Shown in pieces: positions 19,828-27,635 of a stretch of DNA of 64,000 nt. Below the pieces are notes generated by a model. It was not told the DNA's origin. It saw nothing but the letters and a program-made list of their open reading frames with translations, and searched no databases. Source of the stretch: an uncultured Ruminococcus sp. (GTDB lineage: Bacteria; Bacillota; Clostridia; Oscillospirales; Ruminococcaceae). The stretch covers positions 29,955 to 93,954 of the forward strand of contig CAJTWQ010000002.1 in NCBI GenBank assembly GCA_910579835.1. The letters run 5' to 3'. The translations under genes and the position numbers were made by a program. Position 1 is the stretch's first letter; each line of letters starts with the position of its first letter.

Positions 19828-20694
19828 ATGAAAGAAATAGTAGGAGTACGCTTTAAAAGCGTAGGAAAAATATATTACTTTTCGCCGGACGGTATAAATG
19901 CAAAGATCGGAGATCATGCTATTGTGGAGACCGTAAGGGGAGTTGAGTGCGGAGAAGTAGTTATTGAAAATCGGCAGATTGAGGATGATCAGATTTCCTC
20001 CTTTCTTAAGCCTATTATAAGAATAGCTACCGAGGCGGATATGAAAATTGTTGCCAAAAACAAACAGCGTGAAAAGGATGCCTTTGCCGTTTGTCAGGAG
20101 AAGATAGCTTACCGTAAGCTGAAAATGAATTTAGTTGACGTGGAATGTACATTTGACAACAATAAAATACTTTTTTACTTTACAGCAGAAAATCGCGTAG
20201 ATTTCCGAGAGCTTGTAAAGGATCTTGCAGCAGTATTCAAAACGCGTATTGAGCTGCGTCAGATCGGCGTCAGGGACGAGGCGAAAATACTGGGTGGAAT
20301 GGGAATATGCGGCCGCGAATTCTGCTGTAAAGGATATATGGGTGATTTTCAGCCGGTATCTATAAAAATGGCAAAGGAACAGGGACTTTCACTTAATCCT
20401 ACCAAAATTTCTGGAACCTGCGGACGTCTTATGTGCTGTCTTAAAAATGAACAGAATGTTTACGAGGAACTTCTTAAAATCACCCCCAAGGCAGGCGCTT
20501 TGGTAGTGACTCCGGATGGTGACAGAGGCAGAGTCGAGGATGCAAATCTTATTACTGGCAAGCTCAGGGTAAAGACGGATAAGTCGGAGGTTCCGATAAC
20601 TCTGGACAGGAGCGAGGTAAAGCTTCTCAAAGATGCGGAGATCAGGGTTAATCGTGACGAGCTGAGAGCGTTAAAAAGCCTTGAGGACAAGTAA
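19828..20694 (+). CDS. ricT: PSP1-domain protein RicT (YaaT)
   Basis: The 288-residue product has the PSP1 domain and the cysteine motifs GGMGICGREFCC and GTCGRLMCC that bind Fe-S clusters in the RicAFT complex. In B. subtilis RicT, with RicA and RicF, modulates RNase Y and affects sporulation, competence and biofilm genes. AATGGGAGAAAAAT upstream sets the ATG. The gene sits after holB in the conserved order. Ric partners are not in this window. Confidence 0.92.
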   Translation: MKEIVGVRFKSVGKIYYFSPDGINAKIGDHAIVETVRGVECGEVVIENRQIEDDQISSFLKPIIRIATEADMKIVAKNKQREKDAFAVCQEKIAYRKLKMNLVDVECTFDNNKILFYFTAENRVDFRELVKDLAAVFKTRIELRQIGVRDEAKILGGMGICGREFCCKGYMGDFQPVSIKMAKEQGLSLNPTKISGTCGRLMCCLKNEQNVYEELLKITPKAGALVVTPDGDRGRVEDANLITGKLRVKTDKSEVPITLDRSEVKLLKDAEIRVNRDELRALKSLEDK

Positions 20695-21330
20695 ATGTAT
20701 TTTATGAGCAGGATAAATTATGATAAGATTATGTCTGAGACTATAGCTGCTATCAATGACGATACAAAGCCGCGGTTGTGCCTTCATGCCTGTTGTGCGC
20801 CGTGCAGCAGTCATACACTGACGGTTCTGGTAGAATATTTTGATATAACGCTTTACTTTTTTAATCCCAATATTGCTCCGGAGGAGGAGTACAGATTCAG
20901 GTGCAGCGAGCTTAAAAGGCTTGTCAAAGAAATGGAACTTGATGTGAAGATAATAGAGGGGGAATATGATCCAGCGCCTTTTTACGAGCTTTCCAATGGG
21001 CTTGAAGATCAGCCGGAAAGGGGAGAACGTTGCCGTAAATGTATTTCTCTGCGGCTTGAAGCGACAGGTGCAAAGGCAAAGGAAATTGGCTGCGATTATT
21101 TCACCACTACTCTTACTATAAGTCCCCACAAGGATTGTGATTTCATCAATCAAAGAGGGATTGAAATTGCGGAGGAATGTGGAGTGTCATATCTTTGTTC
21201 CGATTTCAAAAAGCATGACGGATATAAGCATTCTATCGTACTTTCACGGCAGTATAATTTATATCGCCAGAATTACTGCGGCTGTCGGTTCTCGGCACGT
21301 CAGGCAAAGGGGAGCGATGAAAATGGCTAA
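20695..21330 (+). CDS. queH: Epoxyqueuosine reductase QueH
   Basis: The 211-residue product has LCLHACCAPCSS near the start, ERCRKCISLRL in the middle and NYCGCRFS near the end, the cysteine motifs of QueH (former DUF208), which performs the last step of queuosine synthesis in tRNA and binds a Fe-S cluster and nearby metal. The ATG follows the ricT stop with no gap, so translation is coupled; a second in-frame ATG is 9 nt later. Its 3' end overlaps ybaK by 8 nt. Confidence 0.93.
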   Translation: MYFMSRINYDKIMSETIAAINDDTKPRLCLHACCAPCSSHTLTVLVEYFDITLYFFNPNIAPEEEYRFRCSELKRLVKEMELDVKIIEGEYDPAPFYELSNGLEDQPERGERCRKCISLRLEATGAKAKEIGCDYFTTTLTISPHKDCDFINQRGIEIAEECGVSYLCSDFKKHDGYKHSIVLSRQYNLYRQNYCGCRFSARQAKGSDENG

Positions 21331-21802
21331 AGAAACAAAAACGAACGCAATGCGTTTTCTGGATAAATCAAAGATAAAATATGAATTCAATACATATCAG
21401 TGCGATGAATTTATTGACGGAGTTACTACCGCCGGTATGCTCGGACAGCCGATTGAGGAAACTTTCAAAACATTGGTGGCACAGGGAAAAACGGGTGAAT
21501 ATTACTGCTTTCTTGTTCCCGTTGCGTTGGAGCTTGATTTGAAAAAATCTGCAGTCAGCGTAGGAGAGAAATCGGTTTCTCTTCTTCACGTTAAGGATAT
21601 TACAAGAGTTACAGGATATGTACGTGGCGGCTGTACGCCTATCGGTATGAAAAAGCAGTTTAGAACTATCGTTCACAGTTCTGCGGAGGAACTTCCTTTT
21701 TTCTATATAAGCGGCGGCAGGATAGGGCTTCAGCTTCGTCTTTCTCCGGCGGATCTGGCGGCGGCGACCGGCGGCAGATTCTGCGATATTGTCATGGAAT
21801 AG
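21323..21802 (+). CDS. ybaK: Cys-tRNA(Pro)/Cys-tRNA(Cys) deacylase (YbaK/EbsC)
   Basis: The 159-residue product begins MAKETKTNAMRFLDKSKIKY and has the family segments VPVALELDLKKSA, GGCTPIGMKKQ and ISGGRIGLQL. YbaK hydrolyses Cys mis-loaded on tRNA-Pro. ATG 21323 gives proper spacing from AAGGGGAG; ATG 21317 is nearly as good. It overlaps the end of queH by 8 nt and is followed by a strong terminator, so it closes this operon. Confidence 0.92.
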   Translation: MAKETKTNAMRFLDKSKIKYEFNTYQCDEFIDGVTTAGMLGQPIEETFKTLVAQGKTGEYYCFLVPVALELDLKKSAVSVGEKSVSLLHVKDITRVTGYVRGGCTPIGMKKQFRTIVHSSAEELPFFYISGGRIGLQLRLSPADLAAATGGRFCDIVME

Positions 21803-21821
21803 CGGTTATGGCATAGATTTT

Positions 21822-21849
21822 GGGCATCCCGTAAAAGGATGCCCTTTTT
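21822..21849 (+). terminator. Intrinsic terminator after ybaK
   Basis: GGGCATCC (21822-21829) and GGATGCCC (21837-21844) pair perfectly around GCGTAAAA-like loop bases and are followed by five T residues. It also lies beyond the hsp20 stop on the other strand. Confidence 0.92.
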
Positions 21850-21850
21850 G

Positions 21851-22276
21851 TCAGTTGATTTCCAGCCGCTTTGTGACAGGTTCTTCGTGTTTTTTCTTTG
21901 GAAGCTCAACGGTGAGAATGCCGTTTTTATATTCCGCATTAATTTGATCGGCATTTACATCGGATATATCAAAGCTGCGCTTATAGGCTCCAAAGCTGCG
22001 CTCACGGCGGATATAGCTTCCTTTTTCGTCTTTTTCTTCATTGTCGCTGCGGCGTTCGGCAGAAATTACAAGATATGATCCATTGATATCAAGTCCAATA
22101 TCTTTCTTGTCAAAGCCCGGGAGCTCTGATTCAAGCACATATCTGTCACCCTCGTCCTTTATATCCGTTCGGCATGAGCAGACGGAAGAACGGTCTCCGA
22201 AGAAGTTTTTGTCAAAATCGTTGAACAGGCTGAAAATATCATAGCTGTTCCGTGAAAACGGTGTTAGTCCGTACAT
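21851..22276 (-). CDS. Small heat-shock protein (Hsp20/alpha-crystallin)
   Basis: The 141-residue product contains the alpha-crystallin domain (about 40-130) with the ESELPGFDKKDIGLDI segment and the A-x-x-x-n-G-I/L-x-V motif in AEYKNGILTVELPKK. It holds unfolding proteins without ATP. ATG 22276 is chosen because GGAGG lies eight bases upstream. No CIRCE is seen; instead a 15-bp near-perfect palindrome at 22293-22327 sits in the promoter region. It converges on ybaK with a shared terminator zone. Confidence 0.93.
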   Translation of the reverse strand: MYGLTPFSRNSYDIFSLFNDFDKNFFGDRSSVCSCRTDIKDEGDRYVLESELPGFDKKDIGLDINGSYLVISAERRSDNEEKDEKGSYIRRERSFGAYKRSFDISDVNADQINAEYKNGILTVELPKKKHEEPVTKRLEIN

Positions 22277-22292
22277 AACAATAACCTCCATA

Positions 22293-22327
22293 GTTATAAT
22301 AAGCAAAATGAATTTGTTTATTATAAT
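22293..22327 (-). promoter_or_regulatory. Palindromic candidate operator of hsp20
   Basis: GTTATAATAAGCAAA (22293-22307) and TTTGTTTATTATAAT (22313-22327) pair with one mismatch and a terminal variation around a 5-nt centre. It contains TATTATAA-type -10 sequence and ends 17 nt before the hsp20 start codon, so a repressor bound here would block transcription. Confidence 0.5.
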
Positions 22328-22437
22328 TCATAAAATGCCATTTTGTCCTCCGATAAATCGGCAGATGCAAAAGATGGCAAACAGTAAACGGCAAAATATT
22401 TTGTTGTTTACTACAGACATATTGATTTATACAGCAG

Positions 22438-22500
22438 CCTGCCTTTGCAGACGTTCTCTATAACTCCTATGTCCATAGATTTACAGAGAACTAAAGCAGG
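22438..22500 (-). other. Structured intergenic element after dpaB
   Basis: Nested complementary segments CCTGCCTTT/AAAGCAGG, GTTCTCT/AGAGAAC and CTATG/CATAG make a three-tier hairpin. It lies between dpaB and hsp20, both on the minus strand. There is no T tract, so it may be an RNA 3'-end structure rather than a terminator. Flanking bases 22328-22437 and 22501-22576 show nothing clear. Confidence 0.4.
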
Positions 22501-22576
22501 TCTGCCGTATCTGTATTATATGAGGATTTTTCTGTTTGATACATCATACCTGTTCAGGGATCACTTTATTATATTT

Positions 22577-23188
22577 TCAGATAGAATGACTGTTTTTTCG
22601 CAAATGATATATCAGTGGCCGAAGCTGTATTCCTTTCATTGCCGCCTCTGCCGCTTGTGGAATCATTTCAAATTCTGCAACCAGAGAAGCTGGCTTGTTT
22701 ACCCAGTCGTCTTGGAGCATTGGTACAAAATAATAATTTTTTCGGTTAAAAAGCTCTCCCAGATTTTTTGCTGAGCCGAGGAGAGAGTCGTTGGACGCTA
22801 TGGCAAGCAGTACCGGTTTTCCGCTGCGCAGATGCGATTTTACAGCCATTGTCACGGAAGTATCTGTTATTCCGTTTGCCAGCTTTGCCGCCGTATTGGA
22901 TGTACATGGAGCTACGATAATTAGATCAGTCATTCCCTTCGGACCTATCGGTTCGGCGCCGGCAATATTGATTATTGGTTCACGGCCGCAGATTTCCCGG
23001 AGACGCCGTAGATTTTCTTCCGCAGTTCCGAAGCGTGTATCTGTAGATGATGAATTTTCTGACATTATCGGCAGAAGTTCCGCCCCCATATCCCTTAACA
23101 TTTCAGCCTGATCAAAGCTTTGGCTGAATGTGCAGAAGGATCCTGTCAGAGCATATCCTATTTTCAGCCCCTTTAATATCTCAGCCAT
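22577..23188 (-). CDS. dpaB: Dipicolinate synthase subunit B
   Basis: The 203-residue product is a flavoprotein-like subunit with LKIGYALTGSFCTFSQ at the N-terminus and the phosphate-binding segment APCTSNTAAKLANGITD, as in SpoVFB. With DpaA it oxidises dihydrodipicolinate to dipicolinate, the calcium chelator that fills endospore cores. ATG 23188 is preferred (AGGAGG six bases upstream) over ATG 23194. It overlaps the dpaA 3' end by 8 nt, so the subunits are co-translated. Confidence 0.93.
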   Translation of the reverse strand: MAEILKGLKIGYALTGSFCTFSQSFDQAEMLRDMGAELLPIMSENSSSTDTRFGTAEENLRRLREICGREPIINIAGAEPIGPKGMTDLIIVAPCTSNTAAKLANGITDTSVTMAVKSHLRSGKPVLLAIASNDSLLGSAKNLGELFNRKNYYFVPMLQDDWVNKPASLVAEFEMIPQAAEAAMKGIQLRPLIYHLRKNSHSI

Positions 23189-24041
23189 TTTCATCCTCCC
23201 TTCCTGAAAGTACGCCGCTTACTGTTTCAGCAATGATCTCGCCGGAGGTCACAGGAGCTGTTTTTCCCGGCAGGCCCAAGGCCCAGATGGCCTTTATTCC
23301 AAGCTCTGCGGCGGCGTCAAAGTCAATTCCTCCGGGCTTGGAAGCAAGATCTATGAACAGAGTGCTTTCATCAAACCGGCCGAGGAGTTCCCGGCCGAAG
23401 ATGATATGCGGTACGGTATTAAATACCAGAGCGTAGCCGCTGTCTATTTTATCGGTGCATATTGATTTTATACCGTGGATTCTGGCATTTGCTGCTCCCT
23501 TTGCATTATGAACTGCGGCGGTTGCATCTGCACCGAAGCCTTTAAGAATTTCTGCAATAGCCCTGCCTATTCTGCCCATACCTACTATAAGAACTTTAAG
23601 TCCGCTAAGCGTTACAGGCAGCTCTTCCAGGGCGATCTGTACTGCTCCCTCGGCAGTAGGAACAGCGTTTTTCAGGTTCAGATCTTCGCGTTCCATATAG
23701 TCGCATATTTCATAGCCTTTAAAGGCTTCACGGAGCTGTCTGTCTGTGCGGCCTGCAAAAATAATTCCACCTGGTTTAATAAGATTTTTTATATTCTCTG
23801 CAGAAAGATTTCCGCTGAAGCATGGGGCGTTTATATTTCCAGTGCTGTCAAGAGGGGGAACAGGCAGGACTGCACAGTCAAAGGAGGCTTCTTCCGGGAG
23901 ATGAGCAGTTGAGAGACTGTCTGGAACAAGGTCTTTGTCAAAGCCTATGATCGCAGTGTCATATGCGGCTGCAAGATGGCGGTGGCAGTACACCTGACGC
24001 ATATCGCCGCCGGCAATAAGTATTTTAAACTTGCTTTTCAT
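23181..24041 (-). CDS. dpaA: Dipicolinate synthase subunit A
   Basis: The 286-residue product has an NAD(P)-binding fold with LIVGMGRIGRAIAEIL near 147-162 and ends with the conserved ALGLPGKTAPVTSG, as in SpoVFA. ATG 24041 has GGAG six bases upstream. The upstream region contains CATATAAT (24100-24093 on the minus strand), similar to the mother-cell sigma-E -10 sequence, but no convincing -35. The pair suggests spore-forming ability or a recent ancestor that sporulated; no other spore gene is in the window. Confidence 0.93.
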   Translation of the reverse strand: MKSKFKILIAGGDMRQVYCHRHLAAAYDTAIIGFDKDLVPDSLSTAHLPEEASFDCAVLPVPPLDSTGNINAPCFSGNLSAENIKNLIKPGGIIFAGRTDRQLREAFKGYEICDYMEREDLNLKNAVPTAEGAVQIALEELPVTLSGLKVLIVGMGRIGRAIAEILKGFGADATAAVHNAKGAANARIHGIKSICTDKIDSGYALVFNTVPHIIFGRELLGRFDESTLFIDLASKPGGIDFDAAAELGIKAIWALGLPGKTAPVTSGEIIAETVSGVLSGREDENG

Positions 24042-24129
24042 AAATATCTCCATTCTGCCGCTATACGGCGGTGTGTAGTTGATTTATGATTCATTATATG
24101 AAAAACAGGCCGGATATGTTATAGTGCTA

Positions 24130-24324
24130 ATTGCAGTTAAACAACGGACAACAATTTGCTGTGCGTCAGGCTGCAAATAAAGTCATTTGATTTAAAAAGG
24201 GGGCACTCCTTGGCAGGGTTCAGAAGCAGCGCCTCTGGTAGGGCTTGGGGACATCTCACATATAGCCACAAAAGGGCTCTGCAAGATGGGAAAATCAAAA
24301 AAACAGTCCGGTGGACTGTTTTTT
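24130..24324 (+). ncRNA. Candidate structured non-coding RNA
   Basis: This non-coding stretch is unusually G/C-rich for an intergenic region, has two 19-nt degenerate repeats (24209-24227 and 24234-24252) differing only by transitions, hairpins AGCC/GGCT and CAGAAGC/GCCTCTG, and ends on the plus strand in a strong terminator (24297-24324). No clear promoter is seen. It does not match 6S, SRP, tmRNA or RNase P as I know them. Strand is uncertain: the central hairpin pairs better as minus-strand RNA. Confidence 0.3.
24297..24324. terminator. Bidirectional intrinsic terminator
   Basis: AAAAAACAGTCC and GGACTGTTTTTT pair perfectly around the loop GGT, with A and T runs on each side. On the minus strand it ends the purD transcript; on the plus strand it would end the candidate RNA. 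Confidence 0.9.
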
Positions 24325-24382
24325 GATATAGAATGCTCCTACTTACAGAGCGTTCTCTAAAAATATAGTTTTTTGACAAACT

Positions 24383-24407
24383 GACGGACGATAATTTGAC
24401 GTCCGTC
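24383..24407 (-). repeat. Hairpin just after the membrane protein gene
   Basis: GACGGACG and CGTCCGTC-type arms (24383-24390 and 24400-24407) are complementary around nine bases, four bases after the stop codon at 24412. No T tract follows at once, so a stabilising 3' hairpin is likely. Confidence 0.5.
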
Positions 24408-24411
24408 AAGT

Positions 24412-25041
24412 CTATTCTTCAAAAAATCCGCTTTTGTATCTTACTTCCCGTGCGCGGTCACCATGGCAGTCTATTTCAATAATTTCCCTTTTCATCATTA
24501 TCTTTATACCGAAAAAAAGTACTATGTATGCCAAAGCGTTTGCGATGATACTGAAATATATTCTGACACCCATATAATTTCCGAACAGTCCGGCAAGCAT
24601 TATAATAATGCTTCCTATTATCAGCAGTTCAAATTTCTGCTTATAGGGATCAAAATAAACAAATGTGAAGCATACGGCAGCCGAAGCAAGAACGTGTATG
24701 ATATAAAGCCACAGAGAATAGGGATTGTAAAACTTCCTTACCGTTAAGCCGTTTAGTTCGCAGAACATAAGCAGGGCTTCCATTGCAAGATATAATGAGA
24801 AAGCTATTTTAGTTGTCTTTCGCATTCTCACGGCAGAGCATATGAAGTAATCGCAAATCACCAATACGGCGAAGCCGCTTATTTCAATGAAATATGCTGT
24901 AATCTCAATTATTTTTATGAGTCCGGCAGAAGCGTCAGAGGTGAACAGATGATGATACAGAAGTGATGTAAGGAGAAACAGTATAAACAATCCGTTTCCG
25001 ATAATTCCCAGAGTCAGCGCTCTGGACAGCTTAGCTTGCAT
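24412..25041 (-). CDS. Polytopic membrane protein of unknown function
   Basis: The 209-residue product has about six hydrophobic helices from residue 10 to 190 and a short charged C-terminal tail (CHGDRAREVRYKSGFFEE). No family is recognised. ATG 25041 is used because AAGGAG lies six bases upstream, overlapping the purD stop codon region; an in-frame TTG at 25059 overlaps purD. It is the last gene of the purD transcript and is another membrane protein attached to a pur gene in this region. Confidence 0.65.
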   Translation of the reverse strand: MQAKLSRALTLGIIGNGLFILFLLTSLLYHHLFTSDASAGLIKIIEITAYFIEISGFAVLVICDYFICSAVRMRKTTKIAFSLYLAMEALLMFCELNGLTVRKFYNPYSLWLYIIHVLASAAVCFTFVYFDPYKQKFELLIIGSIIIMLAGLFGNYMGVRIYFSIIANALAYIVLFFGIKIMMKREIIEIDCHGDRAREVRYKSGFFEE

Positions 25042-25051
25042 AGGCGGCTCC

Positions 25052-26338
25052 TTAATCAAGAGCCTTTAAAGCTCTCTGACCAATATCTTTTCTGTAATGA
25101 GCGCCTTCAAAGCTAATCTTTGCAACGCCCTCGTATGCTTTTTTAAGTGCAGCCTGAAGATCGCTGCCCTTTGCAGTAACGCCGATAACCCGGCCACCGT
25201 TTGTAAGAAATTTTCCCTCATCAGAAAACTTTGTTCCGGCATGATATACAAAGCATCCGTCAATCTGCCCTTTATCGTCCATACCATTCATTTCGATGCC
25301 CTTGGGGTAGCTTTCCGGATAACCTCCGCTTGCCATTACGACGCAGGCGCAGCTTCCCTTGTGCCATTTTATATCAAGTTTGTCAAGCTCATGATCGCAG
25401 ACAGCTTCAAACACCTCGTAAAGATCAGCGTCAAGCATGGGCAGAACTACCTGCGTTTCGGGATCTCCGAAACGGCAGTTGTATTCGATTACCTTTGGTC
25501 CTTTGGGGGTAATCATCAATCCGAAGTAAAGACAGCCCTCAAAGCTGCGTCCCTCGGCGTTCATGGCGTTTACCGTGGGCAGGAAAATAGTCTCCATACA
25601 CTTTTTTGCGATTTCCTCAGTGTAGCATGGATTTGGTGAAAGCGTTCCCATTCCTCCTGTATTCAATCCCTTGTCACCGTCAAGAGCACGTTTGTGATCC
25701 ATCGAGGATATCATAGGAACAACAGTCTTTCCGTCGGTAAAGCTGAGGACGGATACCTCCGGACCTGTGAGAAACTCTTCGATAACAATACGTGCAGAAC
25801 TTTTGCCGAACTTAAGTTCGTCAATCATATCGTGGACAGCCTGTACGGCCTCTTCCTCGTTCTGGGCGATGATAACGCCCTTTCCAAGAGCAAGTCCGTC
25901 CGCCTTTATAACGGCAGGATAGCTGTTCTGTTCTTTAAGATAGGCGATAGCCTTATCGCTTTCGGTGAAAACCTCATAAAAAGCCGTGGGGATATTGTAT
26001 TTCTTCATAAGCTCCTTTGAGAAAACTTTTGAGCCCTCGATAACTGCGGCGTTGGCATTTGGTCCGAACACCTTGAATCCCTCCGCTCTGAGGGCGTCAG
26101 CCATGCCCATTACCAGTGGATCATCAGGAGCGACAACCACCATATCGGGAGAAAGTTCTTTTGCCAGAGCCACAACGCCGGGTATATCTGTTGCTCCGAT
26201 GTCAAAGCACTGCGCATACTTCGATATACCGCCGTTTCCGGGAGTACAGTATATTTTTCCAACGTGTTTGCTTTCTGCAAGCTTTATAATAATGGCGTGT
26301 TCACGTCCGCCGCCGCCGACTACTAATATATTCTTCAT
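25052..26338 (-). CDS. purD: Phosphoribosylamine--glycine ligase (GAR synthetase)
   Basis: The 428-residue product begins MKNILVVGGGGREHAII and has the ATP-grasp features of PurD (IKADGLALGKGVIIA, LNTGGMGTLSPNP, EYNCRFGDPETQ). It joins phosphoribosylamine and glycine in the second step of purine synthesis. Length is normal. It has a dedicated promoter at 26534-26562 with a leader of about 190 nt, and is followed by a membrane-protein gene. AGGAGGAATTTCCC precedes the ATG. Confidence 0.97.
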   Translation of the reverse strand: MKNILVVGGGGREHAIIIKLAESKHVGKIYCTPGNGGISKYAQCFDIGATDIPGVVALAKELSPDMVVVAPDDPLVMGMADALRAEGFKVFGPNANAAVIEGSKVFSKELMKKYNIPTAFYEVFTESDKAIAYLKEQNSYPAVIKADGLALGKGVIIAQNEEEAVQAVHDMIDELKFGKSSARIVIEEFLTGPEVSVLSFTDGKTVVPMISSMDHKRALDGDKGLNTGGMGTLSPNPCYTEEIAKKCMETIFLPTVNAMNAEGRSFEGCLYFGLMITPKGPKVIEYNCRFGDPETQVVLPMLDADLYEVFEAVCDHELDKLDIKWHKGSCACVVMASGGYPESYPKGIEMNGMDDKGQIDGCFVYHAGTKFSDEGKFLTNGGRVIGVTAKGSDLQAALKKAYEGVAKISFEGAHYRKDIGQRALKALD

Positions 26339-26530
26339 GGGAAATTCCTCCTATATCAGACCTCTTCGGAAACTAAAATGCACTGTCTGACTTGTCTTTT
26401 TGGCATTTTGCTTTGTCAGCTTCTCTTGGAATACATACAGTATTCCTGCGGAAACCTGACTTTGCAAAACACAAAAAATCATACGTCATACAACACATTT
26501 CAGTTTCTGAGGAAATCTATTTTCTATATT
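26339..26530 (-). other. Long purD leader with predicted hairpins
   Basis: The untranslated leader contains a perfect hairpin GGAATAC/GTATTCC flanked by TTTGC/GCAAA and GTCAG/CTGAC arms. The shape suggests a regulatory RNA, but it does not match purine, PRPP/ykkC or ZTP riboswitch consensus known to me. Confidence 0.35.
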
Positions 26531-26533
26531 TTT

Positions 26534-26562
26534 ATTTTATCATTTTTTATGTATTTTGTCAA
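26534..26562 (-). promoter_or_regulatory. Promoter of purD
   Basis: On the minus strand TTGACA (26562-26557), 17 nt and TAAAAT (26539-26534). It lies in the gap after the lipoprotein gene, so purD and the following membrane gene can be expressed separately from the rest of the pur region. Confidence 0.75.
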
Positions 26563-26575
26563 TAATAAGGAGAAT

Positions 26576-27598
26576 TCATTTTATTGTGATGTTCTCTGTG
26601 ACTTTTTTGATATCAGCGTTGTATTGTTCCCTCAGATCATTATGACATACAGTTATACCCTGATAACATACTCCGTCTTTCTCAAAAATATAGTAATCAA
26701 CCCATACATCCGGTACGTTCTTATAGAGTATATGTTCACATTCGCAGTCCATAAATTTGGTTTTATCCCGGGTAAGTTCAAACCCTTCCAGTTTAGCAGC
26801 AGCATTTTCCGCAGCCGTCTCTGCATTCGGTTCGTCAGGCAGCGCACTAAATGAAAACGCATACCAGATATCATTATAATCATTCTGTATATTAAGTCTT
26901 ATTGATGCAAAATCATCTTTCGTTTTACTAAAGTACCACTTCGGCTCGATAGTCATAGAAAAATAATCGTTTTCAAAGGTTTCCGGCTCAGTTTTCAGGG
27001 CGCCGCCGCGGTACCTGACAGTGCTGAGGATAATATCGTTTTCCCTTTCGCAGACATCCAGGCTTGTTGCTGGAGACGATGAAATAACTGCAAAAATATC
27101 TCCGTTTCCAAATTGTACGGTGTTAACAGTGAAGATATAGTCGTTTTCATAATCGGCAGTAATTCTGTAAGCAGGCGAATCCCCCACAGTGAGGGCTTTG
27201 CCGTTAAGATTGCTGAATTCGCCTATTTCGTCATAGCTTGTATACAGACCTGCCGAAAATCCCTCCGCAGTCTGGTGGAGATTGGTGATGGGCATGATAC
27301 CGAGAGAAATATCATGTTCTTCTTCACGGAATAAAAACTGACAGTTTGTACCGATAATAGTGTTTAAATCGTTTTCTGCATCTGTCTGCATAATATTTTC
27401 AGACGTGCTGAAGCTGAAAAGTCCGTCTATGGTTTCGAATGAGCGCAGATTCTCCGGCAGCTCCGTTTCTTTTGATATATCAGTAATATTCGTTTCCAAA
27501 GATGATTTCTCCAAGGAGCTTTTTTTGTCTGTACAGCTCCATAGAGAAGCTGAGAAACCGATAGCCGTAAGAAAGATTAATATTCTTTTGATTTTCAT
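26576..27598 (-). CDS. Secreted lipoprotein of unknown function
   Basis: The 340-residue product has a signal peptide ending in a lipobox (FSASLWSC, Cys22), so it should be anchored on the outer face of the membrane. The rest is soluble, with a repeated layout of two similar halves beginning at LFSFSTSENIM and YFSMTIEPKWYF; no catalytic motif is seen. ATG 27598 is chosen over a long N-terminal extension because GGAG lies before it and the signal peptide then begins properly. It lies between purH and purD, 37 nt after purH. Confidence 0.75.
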   Translation of the reverse strand: MKIKRILIFLTAIGFSASLWSCTDKKSSLEKSSLETNITDISKETELPENLRSFETIDGLFSFSTSENIMQTDAENDLNTIIGTNCQFLFREEEHDISLGIMPITNLHQTAEGFSAGLYTSYDEIGEFSNLNGKALTVGDSPAYRITADYENDYIFTVNTVQFGNGDIFAVISSSPATSLDVCERENDIILSTVRYRGGALKTEPETFENDYFSMTIEPKWYFSKTKDDFASIRLNIQNDYNDIWYAFSFSALPDEPNAETAAENAAAKLEGFELTRDKTKFMDCECEHILYKNVPDVWVDYYIFEKDGVCYQGITVCHNDLREQYNADIKKVTENITIK

Positions 27599-27635
27599 GA
27601 TAAAAGCTCCTTTTAGCAGCTTGCCGGTATTCGGA

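Noticed and set aside
22445..22774. 109-residue plus-strand frame
   Set aside because: It overlaps the 3' half of dpaB and a palindromic region, with no ribosome-binding site.
24195..24300. 6S or signal recognition particle RNA
   Set aside because: A GAAGCAGC-like string suggested SRP RNA, but the GGAA-type tetraloop stem is not formed and the flanks do not pair.
24137..24409. 90-residue minus-strand frame in the gap upstream of dpaA
   Set aside because: It crosses a strong terminator hairpin and lacks a ribosome-binding site; non-coding RNA is more likely.
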